DNA of 64,000 nt, from NCBI GenBank assembly GCA_019188255.1, contig JAETXT010000009.1:186001-250000 (forward strand), written 5' to 3'. Each line of letters opens with the position of its first letter. Position 1 is the stretch's first letter. This DNA comes from Verticillium longisporum (taxonomy: Eukaryota > Ascomycota > Sordariomycetes > Glomerellales > Plectosphaerellaceae). This document shows, one piece after another, positions 21,666-33,567 of the stretch. A model generated the notes under the pieces. The model saw nothing but the letters and a program-made list of their open reading frames with translations, was not told the DNA's origin and searched no databases. Both the position numbers and the translations under genes were made by a program.

Positions 21666-22274
21666 TCAAGCTAACACAAAGTCGACGCAGCTCTCGTAGG
21701 TCTGCTGAGCGTTGGTACCGAACCAGAACCACTGCATCGTGCACTCGCCTGCTTGTGTGCACTGCCCAGGCTGCAGCTGAGGAATAGTGACTTCGAATGC
21801 CGTGTTGTTAGGAGGGAGCTGAGCGAGATTCTCGTCTGCGTAGCTCTGGAACAAGATAAGAGGTGGACCAATGACAGTGTTGGTCGCTGTGTCGACGAGG
21901 GAAACATTGCAGGGCCCCTCGTGGGGGATAGGAATCTCGGCCGTGATCGGTACGACCTGACCGGCGGTGAAGGTCTGAACACGGTCCGTATTGTCTGCGA
22001 ATGTGGCGCCGCGGCACAAATCGAGTTGGCCTGTGGTGTAAGTCTTCTTCCTGAGCCACTAGAAGAATCTATTGAAGAACGTACAGGTTGCGGGGATATT
22101 GCGAAAGTTCTCTAGCGGGATACCGGAGTCTGCCAGTACAGAGTCGACATTCTGCTGGCCGCAGGCTGCCACCATGGCTGGGCCAGTAACACGAGCAGGA
22201 GGTGTGACGACGTTGCCGTGGCCCGAGATGGTGGTGGCCAGGATGGCTGAAGCGAGAGCAATTGACGACAACAT
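21666..22274 (-). CDS. secreted LPMO-like / chitin-binding type-4-like protein
   Basis: Exons 22274-22085 and 22030-21666 (minus strand) give 184 residues; the 54-base intron splits a Cys codon. A signal peptide (MLSSIALASAILATTISG) is followed directly by His-Gly (HGNVVTPPAR), so cleavage would expose an N-terminal His. A second His lies in IPIPHEGPCNVSLVD, the position used for the copper His-brace in AA10/AA11-type lytic polysaccharide monooxygenases. Paired cysteines include those in NIPATC/LCRGATF and the last ~45 residues (GQCTQAGECTMQWFWFG...YESC). The size and layout resemble small fungal proteins annotated as chitin-binding type 4. Copper binding and oxidative chain cleavage are inferred; some His-brace relatives are not enzymes. 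The intact N-terminal His supports the chosen start. Confidence 0.75.
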
Positions 22275-24036
22275 TGTGAAGTGAATAACTGACAAGTGAA
22301 TGAATCACGTAACCGGACGAAGATGAAAGTTGAAAAAGGGCGACAACGAAGCAAATGACCACCAGGGTCTTGTGAGATTAACGAGATGGACTGAAGAGGA
22401 ACTAGACAAGACGACGAGGACATTATCAACGGGAAACAGTCCAGATGAATGAATATCAGTGAGGGCACGTGCCGATGAAATGACCATGGGGATTCGAGTC
22501 ATCTGAAGTTTCAAATGCCAAGAAAGGTCGATGAACGCCTTCCCGCATTGCCCTGGATGCTTGATCGCCATAAAATGCAAGGGGTATTGAAGTGAACGGG
22601 TCCACAAGGGGCAATTGTATTGCACAACGGCATGACCACTGCCGCTGTAATCAGCGAAACCTTGGTTGACGCAGGGATGCCGGCTTACTCGGGGAGGCGT
22701 CAGCGTATCGTGTTCACTTGCGCTCCAAAGCGGAGTACGGATGTACGGAGTTTAAACACCCCTAGTCAAAGAGCCGTTTTGATCTGAATTATACTTGGGG
22801 TCCATGTTGCGATGTGCGACAAGGATTGTTTGGAGCTTCGAATTCGTCGGCGGAGACCCAGATGTAAGGACCACGCGAATGCCGAGCTTGCATTACACGA
22901 CCAACACACCAGCCTTTCGGTTATAACAGACAATTGATTGCAACACATGTTATCTCTCATAGTAAGTAGTTCTACTATCAGGAGCACATGTAATGTCCCT
23001 TTATGGCACAGTCTTTGCTGGCCCGAGTCGGTCTTGAAGCTGGCACCAAGCTTTCAGACCCTGGGCTCTGTTTGCATCTCGAAAGCGATGCAGGCGGCGG
23101 CAGCAGTGCGCGAGGTGTGTACGCGCCAACATCCACGCGCCTCGGTCTGCACTAAACTCGTCGGCGATTGGAGGGGTATGCACCACGAAGCGCAACGCAT
23201 TGTTGGGGCGATGCTGCGGTACTCAACGACGCCTGTCACATTGGCAGTAATATATTCGTCCAACACAAGTTACACGACGTCGCCGGAACGCTTTTCGGCG
23301 ACCGCTGAACCGTCGAGGCCGTGTTTTTGCATGCCTGGGAAGATATGGGACAGATGCATGGCTAAATACGTGCTCTCGCCAAAGCCGGCAGCGGTTGAGT
23401 ACGTCGAGGTAGCCCGGACATGCGCGCGCTCGGTGCCAGAGGTGTACGCGAAGCCTATGTGGATGTGTCCAAAGTTCACGTCTATCGTACTGGCGCTGAA
23501 AAAGCACCACCGTGCTTCGATGATAAGGCTATATATAGAGGTAGCAGATGGCGACCGACAAGCACGAGCAGGACTGCCTCCGGTAGTTGTCTGCGCAAAG
23601 CTACAGACCGCAAGGAATATCGCATTCCGTGCTTTGAATTAGAAGGGGCATGCCAGGCATGGCAGGTAAAAATAATGAAGTGATATAAATTGATTACGAA
23701 ATCCATCCTAGCGTAAAGTATGTATGGGAGAGAGGCCCTTATTATAATGTTCTTGAATTGGCGTTCGGGCCGTGATTTGTTGAAAGGAAACGCGCCGAGT
23801 TATGTCTGACACAACGGGCTCGGGTGGTAAGTGGTGCTTGACGCCGCTACAACGCGCGCATCTAGTGTTCGTCTTGAAGTTGGAATTCAAATCATTCCAT
23901 CGTGAACATACGATTTCTCTTCACTCTGCTCATCCACACGCTCTGACAGTAGAGCGCCAGCAAGGTTGGCTTCATTTCTCACCCTCTTTTACAAACATTT
24001 TCAACTCGCTCACTTCAACTGCCTCCAACCGACAAA
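22275..24036. other. intergenic region with an unrecognised decayed frame
   Basis: About 1.8 kb with no gene I can name. On the minus strand, 23479-23054 is one frame interrupted by a single TAA at about 23270-23272. Its composition is protein-like (VNFGHIHIGFAYTSGTERAH...), so it may be a gene remnant, but I recognise no family. A 234-codon plus-strand frame across the same interval has no motif and is probably its shadow or chance. Confidence 0.4.
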
Positions 24037-25550
24037 ATGAGGCTTCTCTCCATCGCTACCGTCGCTTTGTCGACCTTATACGGCCTCTGCGACTGAACAG
24101 GAGGTCTACGACTATATTGTTGTTGGCAGTGGCCCTGGTGGCGGCCCTATGGCTGCTAAACTGGCCAGAGCCGGATAACACACTCTTCTTCTTGAGGCAG
24201 GCGATGATCGGGTTGACGATACTATCTGGAGGGGCCTGGCAAGCAACTACGCTGCGGTCAATAGTCCACTGGCTCGATGGGATTGCTTTGTACATCACTC
24301 CGAGGACCCAGCGCACCAGGCCAGGTATGAGAGACAGACTTATCGTATCGAGAACGGCTCGTTCTACACTGATACCGAGCCTCCTGCAGGCTCTGAGAGG
24401 TTCGGTATCTGGTATCCTCGAGAAACCTCCCTTGGTGGCTGCTTCATGAACAGCGCTGTCATCTCGACACTGCCTCCCGACGCTGGCTAGGAAATTGTCG
24501 TTAACCGCACGGGTGACGAGTCTTCAGCTCCAGAGAACATCCGGCATCACTTTACCAACATTAAGAGACACGAGTGGCTCCCCCGTGGCACACATGGCCA
24601 CGGATATATGGCTGGCTCAAGCTTAGCTCCCGCGACAACTCGTGGACCAACGAGCCCAATGTGTTGCGCATCATGCATGGCCTCGCCAATGCAACTGGTG
24701 AAGATACAAACAATATTCCCGAGCTTTTTACTAGAGACGTCAATGGGACTGAGCCTGGCTGCGACTAGCAGACGCAGGAGTCTGCACATGGACTCTGAGG
24801 GACGCCGTTCGGGCCCTAACAGCTACATTCGCGACACCCTTAATGACCCCCCAATGTTTCCCCTTACTGATCAGCTTCAGAGCCTTGTTACAAAAGTTCT
24901 CTTCGACACTAAGGGCGAGACTCCCGTCGCAAATGATTTCGAGGTTCTTAAGGGCGAGGCCGTCTACAAGGCTGATCCTCGCTGGATCAAAGACAACAAA
25001 GGCACTCTGCAACGCTTCAGGGCCAGGCGGGAGGTCATTGCTTCTGGCCTACTTTTGGCAGTCCCCAGATCTTCAAGCACTCAAGTATTGGTCCCGCTGT
25101 AGAGCTGAGAAAGTTCGGCATTAAGGTCATCAAGGATCTCCCTGGAGTCGGCGAAAATATGGCTGAGAACTATAAAGCCGGCGTTCTTGGACTTGCCAAC
25201 GATAATATCAACCGCAACGCATTACAGAATGGCCTTCTCCGGACGACTACCGAAACAGTTGACCACAATGACCATGCCTGGTGCGGCGCCTTTGACCTCG
25301 GGGGTCCCTGGCCTGGCATGCCCAACCGTTACGGCCCCAGGCAGTGCATGTGCGCCTTGCCCACATGCAGCCCAAGTTTCCCGCTGGCTACGTCCGCCTC
25401 AAGTCGTCTGACCCTACCGACCCCCCTTTGATCAACTTCCGGTTTCGCGAGACTGGTCTCCGCTACGACGAACCGGTCCGTTGGTCTGATGTCGCTTCTT
25501 CTGATAGAGAACATCCCGCCCCTCACGAGCGAGAGTGCTCTTACATATGA
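24037..25550 (+). pseudogene. GMC oxidoreductase pseudogene (secreted type), decayed and 3'-truncated
   Basis: The region starts with a signal-peptide-like MRLLSIATVALSTLYGL and then an FAD-binding motif (YDYIVVGSGPGGGPMAAKLA), but these are in different frames. Downstream, family segments are still readable: HTLLLEAGDD, RETSLGGCFMNSAVISTLPPDAG, FGSPQIFKHSSIGP, LRKFGIKVIKDLPGVGENM and KFPAGYVRLKSSDP. Stops interrupt the frame after ARAG (TAA) and after PPDAG (TAG). Further frame changes follow (around 24090, 24660-24760 and 25050). The C-terminal catalytic His/Asn region is absent. TAA and TAG stops at Gln-compatible positions fit C-to-T change, perhaps mild RIP, but the frame changes show additional decay. 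It differs clearly from the intact GMC gene at 7.6-9.6 kb. Confidence 0.85.
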
Positions 25551-28500
25551 CACGACGGTTACTTGAGACCGAAATGATAAGAAACGGGGAACTAGGAACT
25601 GCTGCAAGCACTGTGTACATAGCATATCGCGAGGACCTCAAAAAATAACGCTCCTGCTGCTCACTGCATAACTATAGGCTGTCTTACCCTCTTGAATTTA
25701 ACTTGGTATGATGGCATACGTTGGAAGAACTGGATGCACAAATTGACAAAAAGAACAGATGTGAAGGGCTATCAACAGACGCCTATTACCTATTTGAGGG
25801 TTCCTGCTTGGCCATGGAGGCGACCCTCGGAGCTATGGTACGCTCAGAGGCCATAAATGGAACAGTGGCAACTTTTCCCAGGGTTTCTGAAGCGGTCCAA
25901 TGTGTATCTGGGCTCGTTGCATCCATCGAGCATTGGGGTTGCGAGAATTGACCTTCTCGACAAAGCCTAGATGCGATTCGTCAGCCAGAAAGGCGTGAGC
26001 AGTAAAAAATGAATCGAATCACCTGTTGAACCAATATAGGGGTTGTCTGTGTCGGTGATCACGTGGGCCCACGACAACGTGATCGTAGGAGCAGTGAGTC
26101 GCGGATTCACTGATCGCCAGGAGCACGCAGACAGCTTAGAAATATACACACATCGCAAAACTTACATCACTGAACCTACGATTCAGAGCTCTCAAGCATA
26201 GCTAAAGCTATTAATAAGGGTTCACGTAAGCAGTGAAGCCCTCTCGACATCACCCTCCTTATTCTGTCGTTTAGCGGCACCCTAGAAACGAGCCGAGATC
26301 AGATCGCCGCGTCAGAGCTGCGGTACAACATACGTGCCAGACCATGGATTTCGCCCGCGACGACGACGAGGCTGTGTAACTATGGAGCGCTCGTAAGGAG
26401 TATTCCAGCGGCCAGAAAGTCTCTGAAAGACAGCATTTTGACGACTGATGTTGCAGTGCCCATTTCGCGTCTGTGAGAGATCATCCGGGAAACCGGAGAC
26501 GACTGGACAAAGAATGGATTTGAAGGCGGCATAGTTGGCCACGGTGAGCAGGAAAACCTTCGTGGTGGGTGACAAGCGAGGTTCCATAATCCGCTACCAT
26601 CAAGAAGATTGTTAAAAGCTGAAGATACTGACTGACACTGGCAGCCGTTATTCATTGTGATGTAAATCAGAAGGCATCTATGGAAGATGTGATACAGCGC
26701 ATGGTTCTCCGCGCAATCGAGATCGGGGTACAATCACTGGCGAGCACGGTGTGGGAACCATGAAGCGGGATTATCTGCCTAAAGGACTGGGGAAGAAAAT
26801 AATACATACGATGTGAGCAGTATATCGATCTCGGATCATTCTTCTCCTCCTCCTCCTCGAATCTTCTAGGAATACTGAAATAAACTTCAGATCAAACATG
26901 CGCTGGATCCAAAATGTCTTCTTAACCAGGACAAGCTATTCCGCATGTCAGTGGAGGGATTTTAAAACCTGACAAGCGCGACATTAGTTGGCCTTCCAGG
27001 ACGATCACCGCCGAGCAACCAAGTGCGCACGAACGTGACATAATCACGCTGTCACTTAATCAACGTCGGGTAAAGAATGGGCCAATCTCAAGAAGCTCTC
27101 CCAGCAATATATGGCCTCGCATGCTAGGTATGGCGCATTGCCCCTGAGACTAATGATCCGCTTACCCCTGGGGTGGCTCTGGTTGTCAATATAAGAGTCC
27201 TGTGATATGAAACAATCATGCACTTGAAAGGGAGAGTACATCACGTTCCGTCTCCTCAAACATAGACTCATGCAGGAGGCATGTCATGCCATGCAGTGAT
27301 GTTGTGGCTTGTATCGGTTTCTACTATTTGAACGGGCACTGCCGCTCCCTTTCACTGGCCTCCTAATCATCTATTTCATCTTCCATTGCAACTGTCCAGT
27401 CTTCCTGGCCTCGTGGAGCTTCGATATACTCCCGTGGCGAAGTAGTATGCTCGCTTCGACCATTGGTTGACGTCATGAAAAGGTGTCGCTACTTTCCTCC
27501 CCGGTCTTCACACGAGCCCAGTTCGCAGAACTGAATGGAACTAATAGAAGAGTACGATACAGGCTCCGGCGTCTCGAGTAAAAGTCACCACTCAAGCAGT
27601 GTCGCGATCGAGGTTTTTGATTACCGACAGCGACTAGATGTCCTAAAGAGCTCTTGACGATATTGCCACGAGGAAATAGCAAGCAGTATTGCAGCGAAGA
27701 AACAAGCGTTTTTTTTTTCCCGCTCAAAATCGGGTGCTTTGTTGTGCCGGCTGAAGTCGATACCCGAGAAGGACTTCCCTCGATCTACCTCAGCAGAGAG
27801 TTCGCAAAAGCCACGACATGCTCCTACCCAAATCATCGTGACCTTGGTGAGGGGTCTGTCGGCTGGAGTCGAGCGAGGGATTTCCGGCGAGGACCTTGAT
27901 GGCCGGCATCGGGCCCACCGAAAAGCCCCACTTGTCCCCGAGTCCGATGGTCTTGAGAACCCGGATGGCCGGCGCCACCCCGTTCAACCACGACCCCAAC
28001 CACCTCTTCATACCCGAAGCCGTTAGTCCGAATGGTCAGATCCCTGAACGGGGTGGGGTTTAAGTCACTGGAAGCGGTGCTTAATTCAAGCTTAAGAGGT
28101 CATCAAGGTGACGCTTATCTTGGCATCACCTCGATAGCAGCGCAGCATCGGACGCTCTTTGCTGGCTGGACCGTCTTTCACCGCTCAAGTGCCAGTCTAG
28201 GAAAGAATCTGCTGTCGCCTCATGGCCGCCACGCCTTAATCCAGAGACTCTGCCAGGGTGGCCTCTTGTCATGTCGTCACAAAGCGTGGGGTGTTGCTCG
28301 TTGGCGTGCAGACTTTGACACGCCCTCGTTGAGCAGGCGACGGAAAAGGCCGAGATGTCAAGCTGACAAGGACTATAAAGACTTGAGGTCTGAGTCCTCT
28401 GAGGTGAGGAGTGGTCTTGATGCTCAAGCTCAGTCAAGTTCCTCAGCACAGCTCATATTCTCGTGGTCAACCTCAGATATTGTCAACCTGAGCCCAAACT

Positions 28501-28552
28501 CTTCCACGACCTCCAATCTTCGGGACCCGCCGTCACCAGACTTCTCGCCAAG
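25551..28552. other. 3 kb without a recognisable gene; right part is promoter of the Asp f 2-like gene
   Basis: I see only short frames without motifs. A cluster of nested palindromes lies at about 26057-26090 (including the 12-base palindrome CGTGGGCCCACG). Around 27,840-28,010 a short GC-rich frame on either strand looks protein-like but is not recognised. CAAGGT hexamers, the ZafA/Zap1-type core, occur at 28104-28109 and, reversed, at about 27,839 and 27,891. Confidence 0.45.
28374..28379 (+). promoter_or_regulatory. TATA box candidate (TATAAA)
   Basis: TATAAA within GACTATAAAG lies about 175 bases ahead of the start codon at 28553, a plausible core promoter position with a CT/CA-rich leader between. 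Confidence 0.4.
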
Positions 28553-29443
28553 ATGCTTTCTCTCCAGACCGCAGCCCTGCTGCTCCTTCCTCTCGCCGCT
28601 GCCTCTCCCGTGGCACGCGCTGCTGAGACCAGTGTCACCGTCACGGTGGACACTGCCCCTGCCGGTCCTACCAGCTCCACCTACAACTGGGCTGAAGGCT
28701 GGAAGGCCAACTTCCCCATCCACCAGTCTTGCAACATCACCCTTCGTACTCAGCTCGAGGTTGCTCTCGCCGAGACCATGACCCTTGCGGCCCACGCCCG
28801 CGATCATCTTCTCCACAACCCCAAGTCCGAGCTGGCGACGAAGTTCTTCGGCAACCAGTCCGTCGCCGGCCCCATCGGCTGGTACTCCAAGGTCGTCTCG
28901 ACCGACAAGTCCGAGATGCTCTTCCGCTGCGACGACCCTGACCGCAACTGCGCTACCCAGGATGCCTGGGCCGGCCACTGGCGCGGCGCAAATGCCACCC
29001 AGGAGACGGTCATCTGCGACCTCTCCTACGAGATCCGCCGCCCTCTTGCCGCTCTCTGCGGTGGAGGTTATACCGTGGCCGAGTCCAAGCTCAACACCTA
29101 CTGGGCAACCGACCTTCTGCACCGCGCTTTCCACCTGCCCGGCATCAGCGACGGCATCATTGACCACTACGCTGAGGACTACGCCGAAGCCCTCAAGCTT
29201 GCCGCCACTGAGCCTGAACTCTACATCATCGACAGCGACACCCTTCAGTACTTCGCCATCGAGGCCTATGCCTATGACATTGCCATCCCCGGCGTCGGCT
29301 GCCCCGGCGAGAGACCCGTCATTGACACCGCCGCCGCCACCAGCACCGCTGCCCCGACTACCACTGCCGCCAGCGATGCCAGCGGTACCACCTCTGCCGA
29401 TGCTTCGTGCCACACCCACGACGACGGCTTTGTTCACTGCTAG
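28553..29443 (+). CDS. Asp f 2 / Pra1 / Zps1 family secreted zinc-binding protein
   Basis: A single exon of 296 residues. The signal peptide is MLSLQTAALLLLPLAAAS. The mature protein carries the family core: NFPIHQSCN, HARDHLL, KFFGNQSVAGPIGWY, LFRCDDPDRNC, WAGHWRG, ETVICDLSYEIRRPLAALC and the metzincin-like HRAFH motif at about residue 190. The tail is Thr/Ala-rich and ends CHTHDDGFVHC, the Cys/His zinc-binding end typical of zincophores. In Candida Pra1 and Aspergillus Asp f 2 the protein is released to capture zinc and is induced by zinc starvation and neutral/alkaline pH. Those roles are from the family, not shown here. In Aspergillus the gene is divergent from a zinc transporter gene; I see no transporter next to it here. 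The start at 28553 is chosen because it begins the signal peptide. Confidence 0.92.
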   Translation: MLSLQTAALLLLPLAAASPVARAAETSVTVTVDTAPAGPTSSTYNWAEGWKANFPIHQSCNITLRTQLEVALAETMTLAAHARDHLLHNPKSELATKFFGNQSVAGPIGWYSKVVSTDKSEMLFRCDDPDRNCATQDAWAGHWRGANATQETVICDLSYEIRRPLAALCGGGYTVAESKLNTYWATDLLHRAFHLPGISDGIIDHYAEDYAEALKLAATEPELYIIDSDTLQYFAIEAYAYDIAIPGVGCPGERPVIDTAAATSTAAPTTTAASDASGTTSADASCHTHDDGFVHC

Positions 29444-30775
29444 TAGAAGGACCCTTGCGAAGCGTTCAGTCAGGGTGACCCTCGGTTGTGCATAGATTTG
29501 GCTGGCATGATATAGATTATAGAGACGGCATAATGAGAATTACGATTGATCGCCACCCATTTAGCCTCGATTGATCAATCATGTTCGTAAAATATTTTCA
29601 AACGACTTAGATCACTTCAGATGGTAAACTTCTGCAATTTTCAGAAAGCCTACCCTGCGAGTGGCAGCCGGGCCTCTGGTGGAAGTATGTCTGTAACTTT
29701 GCCTCACATACGAATATGGTTGACTCGACAGTGAAGGCAGAAAGTCGTGTAACAATTGAAATTCATTCTTAAAGCCTGTTATCCGAACCCTTTTTCTTCG
29801 TTTGATCCTCGACTCTGTTCGCTTCTCGATGCACTCGGTGCGCTGGCATCTATCTCTCCTGCACATACCCGCAGCCTCAGCAGCGCTAGTGATTGATTGA
29901 ATACTACTACTAAAGTACTGGGACACCGTGAATACCTGCTGCTAAGATTACTGACCGAATTCCTGAGTGATGAGTCGATTTCTGACCCAATAGTACATCG
30001 CGAGGAAGAGCATTGAGCATCTCTGACCAGTCACCTCGGCTCCGTGGTGTCACGGCTCGCTGAGGAAGTGAGTGGGCATACACCTCCAGTTCGGGTCCGA
30101 GGTAAGGAATGCATAGGGAACTTGAGCACACGACAACCAGATTGAGCATGGGTCTTCGTCATGATCGGCAGACTTTGACGGTGTGCTATTGGTCCGGATA
30201 CCGGCCGGCTGTCCATGTGCCGGGATGGCTGGATAGGTAATCTAGTTGAAGGATTCGCAGGATTCAAAGCAAGAATCCTCATCGCAAGGACGAAAGGACT
30301 GCATGCAGGTTCACAACTGAAGATCCTCCAAAAAAGAACTTTGCATTTCAATGAAGCGCCCCGAGAGCGGATCCTTCAAGGTGAAATGACGTCTACCCGT
30401 CCTCTTTGGGCATCAATCGGTGCCTTCTAAGCATATTTCGAGCCGCATCACGTCCCCGCCCTCACCTCACGCCCCTAGGGATCGAAAATGCTTCGATCCC
30501 GCAGTATCACTTGACTAAATCGATCATCCACCACGAAGATTTGCATGTGTGTTGGATCCGGGCGCCGAGCGACCTGATACCTATTTTTGGTGCAATCAGT
30601 GTTCGTCTATGCAGGTCTTACCATGAGATAGGATCAATGCGCCTCTGAAAGCAAGAGTTTGAGATATCGTGAACTCGTATCTCTAGGCTTATTAGACGTT
30701 ATCCAAGCTGCTAGAGGTATTTTAACGCAATCTACCGTAGTATTTCACAAATTCCGCCCCAAGTCTCCGCATCAC
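29444..30775. other. intergenic region
   Basis: 1.3 kb between the Asp f 2-like gene and hAT copy 2. No coding frame with a motif and no RNA gene is seen. Confidence 0.5.
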
Positions 30776-30783
30776 TACTAGTA
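30776..30783. repeat. probable target site duplication of hAT copy 2 (left), TACTAGTA
   Basis: TACTAGTA directly left of the element matches TACTAGTT at 33881-33888 at seven of eight positions. The single mismatch may be post-insertion change, or the exact boundary may differ by a base. Confidence 0.6.
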
Positions 30784-30817
30784 CTGCACCCCGACCAAAC
30801 AAGTTAAATATAGGTAT

Positions 30818-30868
30818 CGGATTTAGTTATTTAGTCCGCCGAATTCGACGGATTTAGTTATTTAGTCC
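30818..30868 (+). repeat. subterminal direct repeat in hAT copy 2
   Basis: CGGATTTAGTTATTTAGTCC occurs exactly at 30818-30837 and 30849-30868, separated by the palindrome-like GCCGAATTCGA. A shorter match (GATTTAGTTATTTA) recurs at the other end at 33798-33811. Subterminal repeats are typical transposase-binding sites of hAT elements. Confidence 0.65.
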
Positions 30869-31035
30869 TATTTACAAATATCTAACTTATTTAATTAGTA
30901 ATAAAGCTATTACGATAGTTATTAGCCTACTTAAGACTTAGATTCTATAATATTAAGACGATTCGCTACTATCGAGCCCTAATATAACCCTCCTAGCTAA
31001 ATTGCTCCTCGACGAAGCTAATTATTAAGGTATTA

Positions 31036-31113
31036 AAGCTCTTCTAATATATCTAAAGCTATTCCTAACCTCTACGACGTTAGAGTTAGCTTCGAGAGGC
31101 TAAATGCCCTCTT
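31036..31113 (-). pseudogene. hAT transposase C-terminal dimerisation domain remnant (copy 2)
   Basis: 26 codons read RAFSLSKLTLTS-stop-RL...LDILEEL, a clear hAT C-terminal pattern (cf. ERxFSxxKLTLTSQR). The internal TAG sits at the Gln position, and the block aligns without gaps to 12961-13038. Confidence 0.82.
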
Positions 31114-33567
31114 ATAGTCTACCGATATCGTAAATATCGCTAAGATATTAAGGGCGAACTTACTAATAGTAGGATATACCTCTTAGCGGCCTAATTACTA
31201 AATAATAGGGTCCTTAATAATAGAGTCCTATAAGAGATTAAGGCTAAGATACTTATTAAGCTTAGAGTTAGGTACTAGAACTCTCTAACGCCTACTCTAT
31301 ACCTAGTCGTCGAAGCTTATCGGGGGCGCTATAGGCTAAAGGTCCCGTAGCTATTTAAAGCCGCCTTAGCTATAGTCTCTTTAAAGATTCGAGGAGGATA
31401 TAGAAGGAGAGCAATATTAGCGCTCTTACTATTAATAGAGGCCCTATTATATATAATAAAGCTATATAAGCTGCTCCGGGCTTAATTACTATACTTAAAG
31501 CTATTAATACCTAAGGCTAGGATAGAGGATTATAGTAGCTATATAGAGAGGGGACTCTTTAAGCTTCGTATAGTATTAATTTAACTTCTACTATATATTA
31601 ATAATAGATAAATAGAAATAGTAGCGTAAGTCTTCGGTAAGGGCCTCGAGGCGCTATAGTATATCTATATATTTATTATAGATATATTCTAGAAGTATTT
31701 AACTAATTAAAGGCAATATAGGTCGTTTATTTCGCTAATACCGTACTCGCTTATAAATACTTAAAGAGGCCTACCTTTCTTATTATTAGCTATTACTATT
31801 CGGATTATTAAAAAACGCCTTCTATTCTTCTATCCTCTCTAGGATATACTCTATTCTAACGAGAACCTCCTAGAAGGTACTATAGCTCCTATCTTTATTC
31901 TATCCTTATATTTATATTATCTATCGATAGAGGGGCTCGAGGGTAATATAAAGCTCTATTAAAAGGCATTAATCTTTAAGGAGGAGGTAATCTTTAATAG
32001 GAACTTATTTATAGGGGTCGACTTTATATATATTTCTAGTTAAGAAGCCTTAGATATTACCCTTCTTCTTTAGAGCTTAATTAAGTATTAAATACGTTGA
32101 ATTCTATTAAATCTTATTATTTAATAATAATTAAAGCTCTATTATTATTTATTAATAGAGGAGGAACTCTTAATTTTAAGCTTCCTCTATTATAATATAT
32201 TAGAAGTACTTACTCTATTATAGAGAAGATCTTACCTATTTAACGATATTATAAAGCTTTCCTATTAAGCCCTTCTTCCGCTAGAGGCGTAGGATATTAT
32301 TAGGACTATCGCTATCCTCGAGAAACTAAGACTCCTATTTAAACGTCTTACTATCCTCGCTATAGAGGAATATATAGCCGATAAAGTTAAATATATAACT
32401 ATAATATCGTAGTTAGCGTTTAATAGTATCTTCTTTATATAGTTTAGGACGAAGAATATATAAGAGCTCGTAGATATAAGCATTATTTATTAAAGCATTA
32501 TTAGAGACTAGAATATTAATAAGATTAACGATATCCTAGTTCCTAATAATGCTTATAATAATATTAGCTATAAAGGCATTTATATAAGTACCTAGCTATT
32601 TATAAAATACTAGGAGATACTATTATTATTACCTTTAATTATTAATATAGTATATAGATACTATAAATATCCTAAAGCGATTTAGAGAAGTCTAATAGTT
32701 ATAAGAGAGATAAATATCTATTAAGGAAGCTTAAAGTTCCGCCTATATCTACTTCTTCTTCTATATAAAAACTCAACTAAGTCTTATATATAGACTCCTT
32801 CGACTCTAGAGGAGGTTATCGTATATATTCGGATTTAGACTTAATAGTAAATAACGTAGGAATAGGTTATTAAAAATATTAAACGGCTAGTTTATATTAA
32901 TAATAAAGCTAAGGGCGAGCTCTTCTAGCCCTTCTATTCGAGCCCTCGATAGAGTAATAGGACGTTATAGATAAAGCGGAAGAGAAGTATCTAAAGAACT
33001 CTAGGAGATATCCTCTACTAAGGATCCCTTAAATATCCTATATCTCTTCCTTAGATAGAGGCTCGAAGAAGTCGTCGTAGAAGCTTTAAATAGTATTAGA
33101 TCCTATCTCTTATCGTAGAGATTATAGATCTAGAAGCTCTCGCTAAGGGTATTCCTTTTATTAAGGAGCTCTACTACGAAGATCCCGTAATCCTTAATCT
33201 AGCTTATATAGCCTCTAGAGCCCTTCCTTATAATAAGAATATCGAGGGTGAAACGGCGGCTACGCTAAATAGCTATAGGGAGGTCGGGATCGGAGTAGTT
33301 TAATTCGGAGAGCTAAGCGCGAATAGAAATAGGGGGGCGGGTTCTAAAGATAATAAGAGATATATCGACGACGATAATAGTATAAGAATAGCCCTAAGGG
33401 CGTAAGAGCTATCGTAGCGACGTTATAGGTAGGCTACGTTAGTGGAATTGCTACGTTAGTAGAATCATAACTTTAGGGGAATTACTCTAGGTTCTAATAC
33501 TCTACGCATATAGGTATAAGCGCATTAGATAATATAAGTAGAGTCTTCTTTATAGATATTAATAGAA

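Noticed and set aside
22938..23642. 234-codon plus-strand frame
   Set aside because: No motif, no splice or signal features; overlaps a more protein-like minus-strand remnant.
28430..29437. 335-codon minus-strand frame, Gly/Val-rich
   Set aside because: Exact antisense of the Asp f 2-like gene; no family motif, and codon bias of the real gene keeps the antisense frame open.
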